Part shown: piece by piece, positions 1 through 7,764 of the stretch
How the letters are laid out: the number at the start of each line of letters is the position of its first letter
Position numbering within the stretch: the first letter of the stretch is position 1
Origin: CAYFUL01 sp964346375
GTDB lineage: Bacteria > Bacillota > Clostridia > Tissierellales > Peptoniphilaceae
Length of the DNA stretch: 11,819 nt
Reading direction: 5' to 3'
NCBI GenBank assembly: GCA_964346375.1
Contig: CAYFUL010000042.1
Span: 1 to 11,819 of the forward strand
Position numbers and translations under genes: made by a program
The notes under the pieces: model-generated
Database searches by the model: none
Told to the model about the DNA's origin: nothing
The model's input: only the letters and a program-made list of their open reading frames with translations

Positions 1-873
1 GAGGATTTAGGTTATTTAAATAAACCTCATACTTCTGCTGGTAGAGTACCGTCTGATAAGGCATTTAGACTCTATGTAGATGAGATTTTTCAAAGTGAGA
101 AGTATGTAAATAGGGATAATCTTGAATTGATTAGAGGACTTCTTCTTGAGGACTTAGAACATTCTGAAGATCTTTACGAAAGTGCAGCAAAGATACTGGC
201 AAAGATAACCAATCTAACTGCCTACGTTAAGGCTCCTAGAAAGAAGGACACTAGAATTAAATTCCTAGAGCTTTTTTCCCTTGATAATAATTTTATCCTA
301 CTACTACTTGTGGGAAATCAAGGTGAAACTCAAAGAAATGTACTAACTCCAGATTCTCCCATTGACGAAGAGGATTTAAAGAAAATTTCCAATATGCTAT
401 TTTCTAAACTAAGAGATTTAAGCATTAATAATATAAAGTCCCTTTCCATTGAACTGGATTCTGAACTACTAAAGTACAGGGATTTTATCCAAGAGATTTT
501 AAACAATGTAGTTTATTTTAGTAACAAGGTCGAGTCTACAGATGTGTACTTCGAGGGAATTACTAATATCCTTAGATATGAGGAGTATCAGGACTTGGAT
601 AAGGCAAGGGAATTTATTACATTTGTAGAGGACAGGGAAAATTTAACTTCTCTACTAAGTCATCTACATGGTGATGGAATTCAGGTGTTTATCGGTTCTG
701 AAATAGAGCATGGACTTATGAAGTATAATTCCATGATAAATTCAATTTTTGGCGATACAACTGGTCAAATAGGAATTCTCGGTCCTGTTAGAATGGACTA
801 TAGAAGGTTAATAAACGTAATTGGAGAGTTTTCCGCTATACTAAATGAAATTGTGGAAAAGGACATGGGGTGA
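1..873 (+). CDS. hrcA: HrcA heat-shock repressor (5' end missing)
   Basis: Transcriptional repressor of the class I heat-shock genes; in this family it binds the CIRCE inverted repeat and is kept active by GroEL. The reading frame is open from base 1, so the gene starts upstream of the window; about 290 residues remain of a usual ~340. The first visible residues (EDLGYLNKPHTSAGRVPSDK) are the end of the conserved N-terminal winged helix, and the rest is the GAF-like dimerisation and regulatory region. The C-terminus shows the family signature IGILGPVRMDYRRLI followed by a short tail. An internal TTG at 127 could be mistaken for a start, but homology continues upstream of it. The gene ends four bases before grpE, with the grpE ribosome binding site running across its stop, so the two are probably translationally coupled. 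CIRCE itself is not visible; it is expected upstream. Confidence 0.95.
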   Translation, partial: EDLGYLNKPHTSAGRVPSDKAFRLYVDEIFQSEKYVNRDNLELIRGLLLEDLEHSEDLYESAAKILAKITNLTAYVKAPRKKDTRIKFLELFSLDNNFILLLLVGNQGETQRNVLTPDSPIDEEDLKKISNMLFSKLRDLSINNIKSLSIELDSELLKYRDFIQEILNNVVYFSNKVESTDVYFEGITNILRYEEYQDLDKAREFITFVEDRENLTSLLSHLHGDGIQVFIGSEIEHGLMKYNSMINSIFGDTTGQIGILGPVRMDYRRLINVIGEFSAILNEIVEKDMG

Positions 874-877
874 GAAA

Positions 878-1399
878 ATGGAAAAGGATTTAAATTACAA
901 CGAGGAAGATTTAGAAAAGGTAGACTCGGAAGAGGCTATTGACGCTGAAATTGTAGATGATGAAAATGTAGAGGAAGCTGTTGACGAAGTAGCGCTTTTA
1001 AATGAACAGTTACTAAGATTAAGGGCAGACTTTGCAAACTACAAGAGAAGGGCAGAGGAGGATAAGCTTCGAGCGGCTTCCTATGGAGTTGAAAAACTTG
1101 CAGTTGATCTTCTTGGAGTTGTAGATAATTTTGAAAGGGCACTTGACTCTAAGGATGGAGATGATTCCTTCTACCAAGGAGTTAAGATGATAAATGAACA
1201 ATTAATTGGGGTGTTAAATAAACACGACATCCTTGAAATAGATGCTAAGGATAAGGATTTTGACCCTAACTTCCACCACGCCGTACTAACTGAAGCGGTT
1301 GAGGGAATGGAAGCAGGAAAGGTTCTAGACGTACTTCAAAAGGGGTACACATTAAAAGATAGAGTCATAAGACCGGCAATGGTTAAAGTGACTAACTAA
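878..1399 (+). CDS. grpE: GrpE, nucleotide exchange factor for DnaK
   Basis: Cytoplasmic co-chaperone that releases ADP from DnaK and often acts as a thermosensor through its long helices. The protein is 173 residues. A very acidic, low-complexity N-terminus (residues ~1-38) is followed by a coiled-coil segment beginning around LLNEQLLRLRADFANYKRR, then the C-terminal beta domain with the family motifs DNFERAL, DFDPNFHHAV and GYTLKDRVIRPAMVKV. I place the start at ATG 878, preceded by GGGGTGAG (867-874) that overlaps the hrcA stop. An upstream in-frame ATG at 845 would add 11 residues inside hrcA and has no better ribosome binding site. The stop is 14 bases before dnaK. Length and motifs are normal for Firmicutes GrpE. 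Confidence 0.95.
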   Translation: MEKDLNYNEEDLEKVDSEEAIDAEIVDDENVEEAVDEVALLNEQLLRLRADFANYKRRAEEDKLRAASYGVEKLAVDLLGVVDNFERALDSKDGDDSFYQGVKMINEQLIGVLNKHDILEIDAKDKDFDPNFHHAVLTEAVEGMEAGKVLDVLQKGYTLKDRVIRPAMVKVTN

Positions 1400-1413
1400 G
1401 GAGGAAAAAAATA

Positions 1414-3243
1414 ATGGGTAAAATAATTGGAATTGACTTAGGAACTACCAACTCAGCAGTAGCTGTAATGGAAGGTGGAGATGCAATAATAATCCCTAAT
1501 ATTGAGGGAAACAGAACTACCCCATCAGTAGTCGCTTTTACTAAAGACGGGGAAAGACTTGTAGGAGAAACTGCAAAGAGACAAGCTATAACTAACCCAG
1601 ATAGAACTATTCAATCTATTAAAAGACATATGGGTAGTGACTTTAGCGTTGATATAGATGGTAAAAAATATTCACCACAGGAAATTTCTGCAATGATTCT
1701 TCAAAAATTAAAGGCAGATGCAGAAAGTTACCTTGGAGAAAAAATTACTGAGGCTGTAATTACTGTACCAGCATACTTTACAGACTCTCAAAGACAGGCA
1801 ACTAAGGACGCAGGGAAAATTGCAGGACTTGATGTAAAGAGAATTGTAAACGAGCCTACTGCAGCTGCTCTTGCCTACGGAGAAGATAAGGACAAGGACT
1901 CTCAAACTGTAATGGTATATGACCTTGGTGGTGGAACTTTTGACGTATCCATTCTTGAACTTTCAGACGGAGTATTTGAAGTACACGCTACTAGAGGAAA
2001 TAATAAACTTGGTGGAGATGACTTTGACAATAGAGTAATAGATTATATTGCAGATGACTTTAAAAAGGCCCATGGGGTTGATTTAAAGGCTGACAAGATG
2101 AGTTTACAGAGATTAAAGGAAGCTGCTGAAAAGGCAAAGAAAGAACTTTCAAGTACTATGACAACTAATATAAATCTTCCTTTTATCACAGCTACTGCTG
2201 AAGGTCCACTACNNNNNNNNNNACACTTGAGCTTAGACCTCACTCGTGCTAAATTTGATGAATTAACAGCTGACTTAGTAAAGAAAACTGAAGGACCAGT
2301 TCTTGATGCATTAAAGGATGCTGGACTATCTGCTTCTCAAATTGACAAGGTACTTCTTGTTGGAGGTTCTACAAGAATTCCAGCAGTACAAGAACTTGTA
2401 AAGAAATTAATTGGCAAGGATCCACAAAAGGACATTAACCCAGATGAATGTGTTGCCCTTGGAGCAGCAATTCAAGGTGGAGTACTTTCTGGAGACGTAA
2501 AGGATTTACTACTACTAGACGTTACACCACTTTCCCTAGGAATTGAAACTATGGGTAATGTAACTACTAGACTTATTGAGAGAAATACAACTATTCCAAC
2601 TAAGAAGAGCCAAATTTTTACAACTGCAGCTGATAACCAAACTTCTGTAGATATTCACGTACTTCAAGGTGAAAGACAAATGGCTCAAGACAATATTACA
2701 CTTGGTAGATTCCAACTTGATGGAATTGCACCAGCAAGACGTGGAGTGCCTCAAATTGAAGTAACCTTTGATATTGACGCAAATGGTATTGTAAATGTAA
2801 GTGCTAAGGACTTAGGAACAGGTAAGGAACAACATATTACCATTACTTCATCAACTAACCTTTCAGACGAAGAAATTGAAAAGAAAGTTAAGGAAGCGGA
2901 AATGTATGCACAAGAGGACGCAAAGAAACGTGACCTAATTGAAGCTAGAAACAACGCTGACTCAATGATCTACCAATCTGAAAATACTCTAAATGAACTT
3001 GGAGACAAGGTAAGTGAAGATGATAAGAAGAAGGTAGAAGAGGCCATAGAGGAATTAAAATCTGTTAAGGATTCTGATAATCTAGATGAGATTAAAGCAA
3101 AAACTGAAAATTTAACTCAGGCCTTCTATAAAATTTCTGAAGAGATGTATAAACAAGCTCAAGCTCAAGGAGAACAAGGTGGAGCTACTGACGAAGATGT
3201 AGTTGATGCAGATTATGAAGTAGTTGACGAGGACGAAGAATAA
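1414..3243 (+). CDS. dnaK: DnaK (Hsp70) chaperone, containing a 10-N assembly gap
   Basis: ATP-dependent Hsp70 chaperone of the cytoplasm, working with DnaJ and GrpE. The nucleotide-binding domain shows the phosphate-1 motif DLGTTNS (8-14), VNEPTAAALAYG (145-156), phosphate-2 DLGGGTFD (170-177) and the adenosine motif LVGGSTRIP (~315-323). The hydrophobic linker DLLLLDVTP follows at ~364-372, then the substrate-binding beta domain, the helical lid and the usual acidic tail EDVVDADYEVVDEDEE. The N-terminal lobe lacks the insertion typical of Gram-negative DnaK. The start is ATG 1414 behind an excellent AAGGAGG (1398-1404) that overlaps the grpE stop. Ten N at 2213-2222 put four unknown residues between GPL and HLSLDLTRAKF. 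In relatives GPLHL is continuous, so I infer the four residues are spurious and the true protein is about 605 residues. Confidence 0.97.
   Translation: MGKIIGIDLGTTNSAVAVMEGGDAIIIPNIEGNRTTPSVVAFTKDGERLVGETAKRQAITNPDRTIQSIKRHMGSDFSVDIDGKKYSPQEISAMILQKLKADAESYLGEKITEAVITVPAYFTDSQRQATKDAGKIAGLDVKRIVNEPTAAALAYGEDKDKDSQTVMVYDLGGGTFDVSILELSDGVFEVHATRGNNKLGGDDFDNRVIDYIADDFKKAHGVDLKADKMSLQRLKEAAEKAKKELSSTMTTNINLPFITATAEGPLXXXXHLSLDLTRAKFDELTADLVKKTEGPVLDALKDAGLSASQIDKVLLVGGSTRIPAVQELVKKLIGKDPQKDINPDECVALGAAIQGGVLSGDVKDLLLLDVTPLSLGIETMGNVTTRLIERNTTIPTKKSQIFTTAADNQTSVDIHVLQGERQMAQDNITLGRFQLDGIAPARRGVPQIEVTFDIDANGIVNVSAKDLGTGKEQHITITSSTNLSDEEIEKKVKEAEMYAQEDAKKRDLIEARNNADSMIYQSENTLNELGDKVSEDDKKKVEEAIEELKSVKDSDNLDEIKAKTENLTQAFYKISEEMYKQAQAQGEQGGATDEDVVDADYEVVDEDEE
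2213..2222. other. Assembly gap of 10 N inside dnaK
   Basis: Ten consecutive N. The left flank ends ...ccactac and the right flank begins acacttgagc. If the two flanks are merged on their shared 'ac', the codons read GGT CCA CTA CAC TTG AGC (GPLHLS), which is the continuous family sequence. The gap is therefore best explained as a scaffolding placeholder between two contig ends that overlap by 2 bases. Presence of the gap is seen; the overlap is inferred. Confidence 0.95.
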
Positions 3244-3251
3244 TATAGAAT

Positions 3252-3281
3252 AAATAGAGGGGGCGACCCCTTTATTTTTTT
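3252..3281 (+). terminator. Rho-independent terminator after dnaK
   Basis: An 11-bp stem (3252-3262 with 3267-3277, one G-T wobble) closes a GCGA tetraloop and has an AGGGG/CCCCT core. It is followed by a T run to 3281. It lies 9 bases after the dnaK stop and 39 bases before dnaJ. It would be expected to lower dnaJ expression relative to dnaK, or to define the 3' end of a grpE-dnaK message. Confidence 0.9.
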
Positions 3282-3320
3282 GTTCCCATAGTTTAAAATG
3301 TTAGTCTAAAGGGGAGAATG

Positions 3321-4430
3321 ATGAGAGATTTATATAGTGTATTAGAGGTAGAAAGAAGTGCCTCACAAGAGGAGATAAAAAGTTCATATAGAAAACTTGC
3401 AAAAAAATACCACCCAGACTTAAATCCTGGAGATGAAGAGGCGGCAAATAAGTTTAAGGAAGTAAATACTGCCTATGAAGTTCTATCAGATGATATTAAA
3501 AGACAGAATTATGATGTATATGGAGATGCAGGAATAGATGGTAACTTCTCTGGCGGTGGATTTGGAGGCTTCTCTGATATTTTTGACAATATATACGATA
3601 TTTTTGGAGGCTTTGGCAGAAGAAGCTCAAGGCCAAAACAGAAGATGCCACAAAAGGGTTCCGACCACAGGTACGACTTAAACATTGATTTTAAAGAGGC
3701 GGTTTTCGGTACAGAGAAGGAAATTTCCGTAAGGGTAGAGGAAAATTGTAAACACTGTAATGGAACTGGAGCAGAGCCTGGAAGTGAAATTCACATTTGC
3801 GAAACCTGTCATGGTACTGGAGAGGTAAAAAAGACTGCTGCTTCTGCCTTTGGTAGATTCGTTTCAGTAGAACCATGTCCAGATTGTAATGGAAGTGGAG
3901 AAGTTGCAGATGAAGTTTGTCATGAATGTCATGGTAGGAAGAGAGTAGCTGCTAATAAGAAGATAAAGCTAGTAATTCCTGCGGGAGTGGATAATGGTAC
4001 TATAATGAATGTAGGTGGAAATGGTTCCGAGGGAATTAACGGAGGACCTAATGGAGATCTATACGTATATATTACAGTTACTCCTGATGATATTTTTGAA
4101 AGACGTGGAGATGATATATACTTAAATATGCCAATTACCTATACTGATGCAGTACTAGGGGGAGAAATTGAAGTACCTACTCTAACTGGACTAAAGACCC
4201 ATACTATTCCAGCTGGAACTCAAGGAGGAACTGTCTTTAGAATTGAAGGAGAAGGGGTAAAAAATGTAAGAACAGGTCGAAAAGGTGATCTAGTATTTAT
4301 TACAGACATAATTGTCCCTACAAAACTTTCAAAGGAACAGAGAGAGGCTATAAAAAATCTAAAGGAAGTACAGTCCTCTCCAAAGGAAGAGAGAAAGTCC
4401 TTCTTTGAAAAGTTTAAGGAATTTTTTTAA
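3321..4430 (+). CDS. dnaJ: DnaJ (Hsp40) co-chaperone, type I
   Basis: J-domain co-chaperone that delivers clients to DnaK and stimulates its ATPase. It has 369 residues and complete type I architecture. The J domain is at ~1-66 with HPD at 31-33, followed by a Gly/Phe-rich linker (~73-100). The zinc domain has four CxxC pairs: C143/C146, C160/C163, C186/C189 and C200/C203. The C-terminal substrate-binding domains follow. Tandem ATGs occur at 3318 and 3321. I chose 3321 because the ribosome binding site AAGGGGAG (3309-3316) is only one base from the first ATG, and because MRDLYSVL matches the usual family N-terminus; starting at 3318 adds one Met. J-domain position 8-10 reads LEV where LGV is usual, a mild variation. 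The stop codon lies inside the base of a terminator hairpin. Confidence 0.96.
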   Translation: MRDLYSVLEVERSASQEEIKSSYRKLAKKYHPDLNPGDEEAANKFKEVNTAYEVLSDDIKRQNYDVYGDAGIDGNFSGGGFGGFSDIFDNIYDIFGGFGRRSSRPKQKMPQKGSDHRYDLNIDFKEAVFGTEKEISVRVEENCKHCNGTGAEPGSEIHICETCHGTGEVKKTAASAFGRFVSVEPCPDCNGSGEVADEVCHECHGRKRVAANKKIKLVIPAGVDNGTIMNVGGNGSEGINGGPNGDLYVYITVTPDDIFERRGDDIYLNMPITYTDAVLGGEIEVPTLTGLKTHTIPAGTQGGTVFRIEGEGVKNVRTGRKGDLVFITDIIVPTKLSKEQREAIKNLKEVQSSPKEERKSFFEKFKEFF

Positions 4431-4456
4431 GTGACACCTAGGGCGTCACTTTTTTT
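4429..4456 (+). terminator. Rho-independent terminator overlapping the dnaJ stop
   Basis: Stem AAGTGAC (4429-4435) pairs with GTCACTT (4445-4451) around a 9-base loop, followed by a T run to 4456. The last two bases of the dnaJ stop codon form the base of the stem. Only 11 bases separate the T run from the prmA start, and those include the prmA ribosome binding site. Confidence 0.85.
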
Positions 4457-4467
4457 ATGGAGGAAAG

Positions 4468-5367
4468 ATGGAATATATTGAAATAGAACTTATCTTTAAA
4501 AGTGAAAATTATGATAAGGTAGTAGACGTACTAAACAATGAAAAAATTGAAACCTTTATGGAACAGTCTACGGAGCTTTTTGAGGAAATTGAAAATTCTC
4601 AAATAAATTGGAACTACCTAGAGGATAATCTAATAGACGTAGATGAAGGCAGTACAAAAATCCTTGCCTACTTAAATAATGATGAAGATGGAAAAAAATC
4701 CCTAGAGAGAATGAAAAAAACACTAGAGAATTTTGTAGAGATTTCAACTAAGATTATTAAAGATGAGGATTGGGCAAATAATTGGAAAACATACTACAAG
4801 CCATTTGAACTTGATGAAGTTGCAATAGTTCCATCTTGGGAGGAGTATTCCACAGATAAGACCATTGTAAAAATTGACCCGGGAATGGCATTTGGAACAG
4901 GTACCCACGAAACTACAACCCTATGTTTAAATGCTCTAACTAAGTATTTAAAAGAGGGGGATATTATCTACGATATTGGATGTGGAAGTGGAATACTTGG
5001 AATTGCATCACTACTAAGGGGAGCAAGTAGTGCTATTGCCGTAGATATTGACCCAATTGCAATTGATGCTACTTTTGAAAATGCAAAGTTAAATGGAGTA
5101 GAAGATAGAATAAAAATCTACAAGGGCAATTTACTTGACGTAGTTAGTGGCAGCGGAAATATTATAGTTTCAAATATTATTGCAGAGATAATTGTTAAGA
5201 TGATTGGAGATTTAAAGGACCATCTTCTGCCAGAGGGGTACTTTATTACATCTGGAATAATTGAGAAGAGAGTAAAGCTTGTAGAAGACGCACTTATTGA
5301 AAATGGATTTACTATACTTGAAAAAGGTCAAATGGGGGAATGGTGCTTAATAGTAGCACAGAGATAA
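4468..5367 (+). CDS. prmA: Ribosomal protein L11 methyltransferase PrmA
   Basis: SAM-dependent enzyme that methylates ribosomal protein L11. At 299 residues it has normal family length. The N-terminal L11-recognition domain (~1-95) is joined by DWANNWKTYYKPF (~101-113) to the class I methyltransferase domain. That domain shows DPGMAFGTGTHETT (137-150), the SAM-binding motif DIGCGSGILGI (169-179), an acidic ribose-binding position in VDIDP (192-196) and SNIIAE (235-240). The start is ATG 4468 behind GGAGG (4459-4463). It sits directly after the dnaJ terminator, so transcription must come from read-through or a promoter inside dnaJ. Its stop overlaps the rsmE start by one base (TAATG), indicating coupled translation. 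The dnaJ-prmA-rsmE-mtaB order is conserved in Firmicutes. Confidence 0.95.
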   Translation: MEYIEIELIFKSENYDKVVDVLNNEKIETFMEQSTELFEEIENSQINWNYLEDNLIDVDEGSTKILAYLNNDEDGKKSLERMKKTLENFVEISTKIIKDEDWANNWKTYYKPFELDEVAIVPSWEEYSTDKTIVKIDPGMAFGTGTHETTTLCLNALTKYLKEGDIIYDIGCGSGILGIASLLRGASSAIAVDIDPIAIDATFENAKLNGVEDRIKIYKGNLLDVVSGSGNIIVSNIIAEIIVKMIGDLKDHLLPEGYFITSGIIEKRVKLVEDALIENGFTILEKGQMGEWCLIVAQR

Positions 5368-6062
5368 TGCATAGATTTTTTGAAGACAATATTTATGATA
5401 ATAAAATAGAGTTATGTAAGGAAAACCTACACCATTTAAAAAATGTCCTTAGAATTTCTGAAGAGGAAGAATTTGAAGTAGTAGTTAATGGAGTAATTTA
5501 TACCTGTAGGCTTTTTGAGGGCGTTGCGAAAGTAGAGAGTATAAATACCTTTACTAGAGAGAGTTCGGTGAAAATAAACCTATTTATGGGCCTCTGTAAG
5601 GGTGAAAAAATGGAAGAGGTATATAAAAGATGTACTGAAGTTGGAGTTGCAGAATTTTTTCCAGTGGAGATGGAGAGATCTGTTGTAAAAATTACTGGAA
5701 AGGAATCTAAAAAGTATCCTCGCTACAAAAAGATAATTGAGGGAGCGGCAAAACAGTCTAAAAGGGAAGTTATTCCCCAAATTCACCCCCATATAAAATT
5801 AAAGGACTTAGAAAAATATATTAAGGGAGATTTAATAGTTCCCTATGAAGACGAAAACACCCTACATTTAAGAGATGCCCTTAGTGGAGAAAAAATAGTA
5901 TCCCTTGTAATTGGACCAGAGGGAGGATTTTCAAGTGGGGAAATAGAATTTTTACATTCCATTGGAGCAAAGACAGTAAGCCTTGGAAGGCGAATACTAC
6001 GGGCGGAAACTGCTGCAATAGTTAGCTCATATGGAGTACTTTATGAATTGGAGAGAGAATGA
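5367..6062 (+). CDS. rsmE: 16S rRNA (uracil1498-N3)-methyltransferase RsmE
   Basis: SPOUT-class SAM methyltransferase that makes m3U1498 in 16S rRNA of the 30S subunit. It has 231 residues. The N-terminal PUA-like RNA-binding part includes HHLKNVLRI (22-30). The knotted SPOUT domain carries RCTEVGVAEFFPV (88-100), IGPEGGFSSGEIE (182-194) and LGRRILRAETAAI (206-218), the SAM-binding trefoil-knot segments of this family. I chose ATG 5367, which shares its A with the prmA stop. An in-frame ATG at 5340 would add nine residues (MVLNSSTEI) wholly inside prmA that do not resemble a family N-terminus. No strong ribosome binding site precedes 5367, which fits stop-start coupling. The end overlaps mtaB by four bases (ATGA). 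Confidence 0.93.
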   Translation: MHRFFEDNIYDNKIELCKENLHHLKNVLRISEEEEFEVVVNGVIYTCRLFEGVAKVESINTFTRESSVKINLFMGLCKGEKMEEVYKRCTEVGVAEFFPVEMERSVVKITGKESKKYPRYKKIIEGAAKQSKREVIPQIHPHIKLKDLEKYIKGDLIVPYEDENTLHLRDALSGEKIVSLVIGPEGGFSSGEIEFLHSIGAKTVSLGRRILRAETAAIVSSYGVLYELERE

Positions 6063-7361
6063 ACACATTTAATATACTCACCCTTGGGTGTAAGGTAAAT
6101 CAATATGAGTCGGAGGCAATTGCAGAACTCTTTGAGAAAAATAATTACAGGAGAGTTTCTGAAGATGATATTTCCGATGTATACATTGTAAACACCTGTA
6201 CAGTTACAAATCTTTCAGATAGAAAAAGTAGACAATTTATTAGGCGAGCAAAAAAGGTAAATGAAAATGCAATTGTAGTAGTGGCAGGATGTTATTCTCA
6301 AGTTGCAGAGGAAGAAGTTCTTGAAATTGAGGACGTAGATATAGTAGTTGGTACAGAAAATAAGACTAAGATTTTAGAATTAGTTGAAAATTTTAGAGAG
6401 AGTAGGGAGAAATTATCCTCAGTTACAAATTTAAAAGAGGCTCGTGAATTTGATGAGTACGATATAGAATTTCAAGAGGAGATGACCAGAGCATATATGA
6501 AGGTCCAAGACGGATGTAATATGTGGTGCTCCTACTGTATAATCCCCAGAGCAAGAGGGCCAATAAGATCAAGGTCAATTGAAAATTCTGTAAGGGAAGC
6601 AAAAAGACTTGCAGAGTCTGGATACAGGGAAGTAATTTTAACGGGAATCCATATTGGCAGCTATGGAGTAGACCTTGGAGAGGAACGCCTTATAGATTTA
6701 ATTGAGGCGATTTCAAAAATAGAGGACATAAAACGAATTAGACTTTCCTCAATTGAACCGGGAATTATTACAGATGAATTTTTACAGCGAGGACTAAAAA
6801 CTGGAAAGCTATGTGACCATTTTCATCTTTCATTACAAAATGGATCAGATAGAATTTTAAAGCTGATGAATAGAAAGTATACTACAGACGAGTATGCTTC
6901 GAAAGTTGAACTAATTAGAAAGTATATGCCCTATGCAGGGATTACTACGGATATTATTGTAGGATTTCCGGGAGAAACTGACGAGGATTTTAAAAGGACT
7001 ATGGAATTTGTAGACAGAGTAGATTTTTCAAGAATCCACGTATTTAAATACTCTCCACGTAAGGGAACAGTTGCTGCAAAAATGAAAGACCAAGTAGATG
7101 GAGTAATAAAAAATATTAGAAGCGCCCAACTAATTTCCAAAGGGGAAAAATTAATGGAGAAGTTTCTAGAGAAAAATATGGGAAGAGAACTATCTGTACT
7201 CTTTGAAGAAAAATCCCATGGGGAATATTTTGAAGGATACTNNNNNNNNNNCTACAAATTACATTCGAGTACACTGTGAATCAGAAAATGATTTAAAAAA
7301 TACTATAAAAGATGTTAAGATAGTAGGAAGAGAGAATGAAATTGCCATAGGAAAGGAGTAA
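6059..7361 (+). CDS. mtaB: MtaB, tRNA t6A37 methylthiotransferase (frame broken by a 10-N gap)
   Basis: Radical-SAM methylthiotransferase converting t6A to ms2t6A at tRNA position 37, next to the anticodon. The N-terminal domain has the three cluster cysteines C11, C47 and C78. The radical-SAM domain has CNMWCSYC (C153, C157, C160), then HLSLQNGSDRILKLMNRKYT and VGFPGETDEDF. A TRAM domain closes the protein. A naive translation through the ten N at 7242-7251 shifts frame and ends early at 7279 with a meaningless tail. If the flanks are joined directly, the codons read GGA TAC TCT ACA AAT TAC ATT CGA (GYSTNYIR). The frame then continues as a typical TRAM end to TAA at 7359-7361, giving 430 residues, normal for MtaB. 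The ATG overlaps the rsmE stop; the last codons contain the hinT ribosome binding site. Confidence 0.93.
7242..7251. other. Assembly gap of 10 N inside mtaB
   Basis: Ten consecutive N. Joining the left flank (...ggatact) to the right flank (ctacaaatt...) with zero missing bases restores an intact mtaB frame and a family-like C-terminus. Ten is not a multiple of three, so the placeholder itself creates the apparent frameshift. Zero true gap length is inferred; a small multiple of three bases cannot be excluded. Confidence 0.95.
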
Positions 7362-7363
7362 AA

Positions 7364-7702
7364 ATGGACTGCTTATTCTGTAAAATAATCGCTGGAGAAA
7401 TTCCATCAACAAAAATTTACGAGGACGAATTAGTTTACGCATTTAAGGACATTGACCCACAAGCACCCACACATTTTTTAGTAGTTCCAAAGGAACATAT
7501 AGCAAATGCAGATGAACTAGAGGAAAGTCACAGGGAATTAATTGGACATATATACCTAGTATCATCAAAGCTTGCAAGGGAATTTGGATTGGAAAAAGGC
7601 TACAGAGTAGTAAACAATTGTAAAGAGGACGGCGGACAAACAGTAGACCATCTTCACTTCCATGTACTTGGAGGAAGATCAATGCAGTGGCCACCAGGTT
7701 AA
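7364..7702 (+). CDS. hinT: HIT-family protein, HinT-like purine nucleotide hydrolase
   Basis: Histidine-triad hydrolase; family members cleave adenosine 5'-phosphoramidates and related nucleotide conjugates. It has 112 residues, the usual HinT size. It opens with CLFCKI (C3, C6), a pair often used with a histidine to bind zinc in bacterial members. The triad HLHFHVL contains H96, H98 and H100, with H98 the expected nucleophile. The protein ends QWPPG, the conserved C-terminal signature. The start is ATG 7364, two bases after the mtaB stop, with AAGGAG (7353-7358) lying inside the last mtaB codons, so it is the last gene of the prmA-rsmE-mtaB-hinT run. A strong terminator begins within its stop codon. 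The physiological substrate cannot be read from sequence. Confidence 0.93.
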   Translation: MDCLFCKIIAGEIPSTKIYEDELVYAFKDIDPQAPTHFLVVPKEHIANADELEESHRELIGHIYLVSSKLAREFGLEKGYRVVNNCKEDGGQTVDHLHFHVLGGRSMQWPPG

Positions 7703-7727
7703 GAGAGAAGTTTTCTCTCTTTTTTTT
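7701..7727 (+). terminator. Rho-independent terminator of the prmA-hinT run
   Basis: Stem AAGAGAGAA (7701-7709) pairs perfectly with TTCTCTCTT (7713-7721) around a GTT loop. It continues into a run of T to 7727. The hinT TAA supplies the first two stem bases. Confidence 0.92.
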
Positions 7728-7733
7728 GTACAT

Positions 7734-7758
7734 AAAAAAGGCTCCACAAAGTAGAGCC
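7734..7758 (-). terminator. Rho-independent terminator of the minus-strand apeB gene
   Basis: On the minus strand GGCTC (7758-7754) pairs with GAGCC (7744-7740), followed by six T (7739-7734). It lies just beyond the apeB stop and six bases from the opposing hinT terminator, so the two convergent genes each have their own hairpin. Confidence 0.8.
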
Positions 7759-7764
7759 ACAATT

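Noticed and set aside
845..877. Upstream ATG extending GrpE by 11 residues
   Set aside because: The extension lies inside hrcA. The ATG at 878 has a GGGGTGAG ribosome binding site and gives a normal GrpE N-terminus.
3244..3320. CIRCE operator or promoter between dnaK and dnaJ
   Set aside because: I looked for TTAGCACTC/GAGTGCTAA halves and for a sigma-A promoter; none is convincing, only the terminator and the ribosome binding site.
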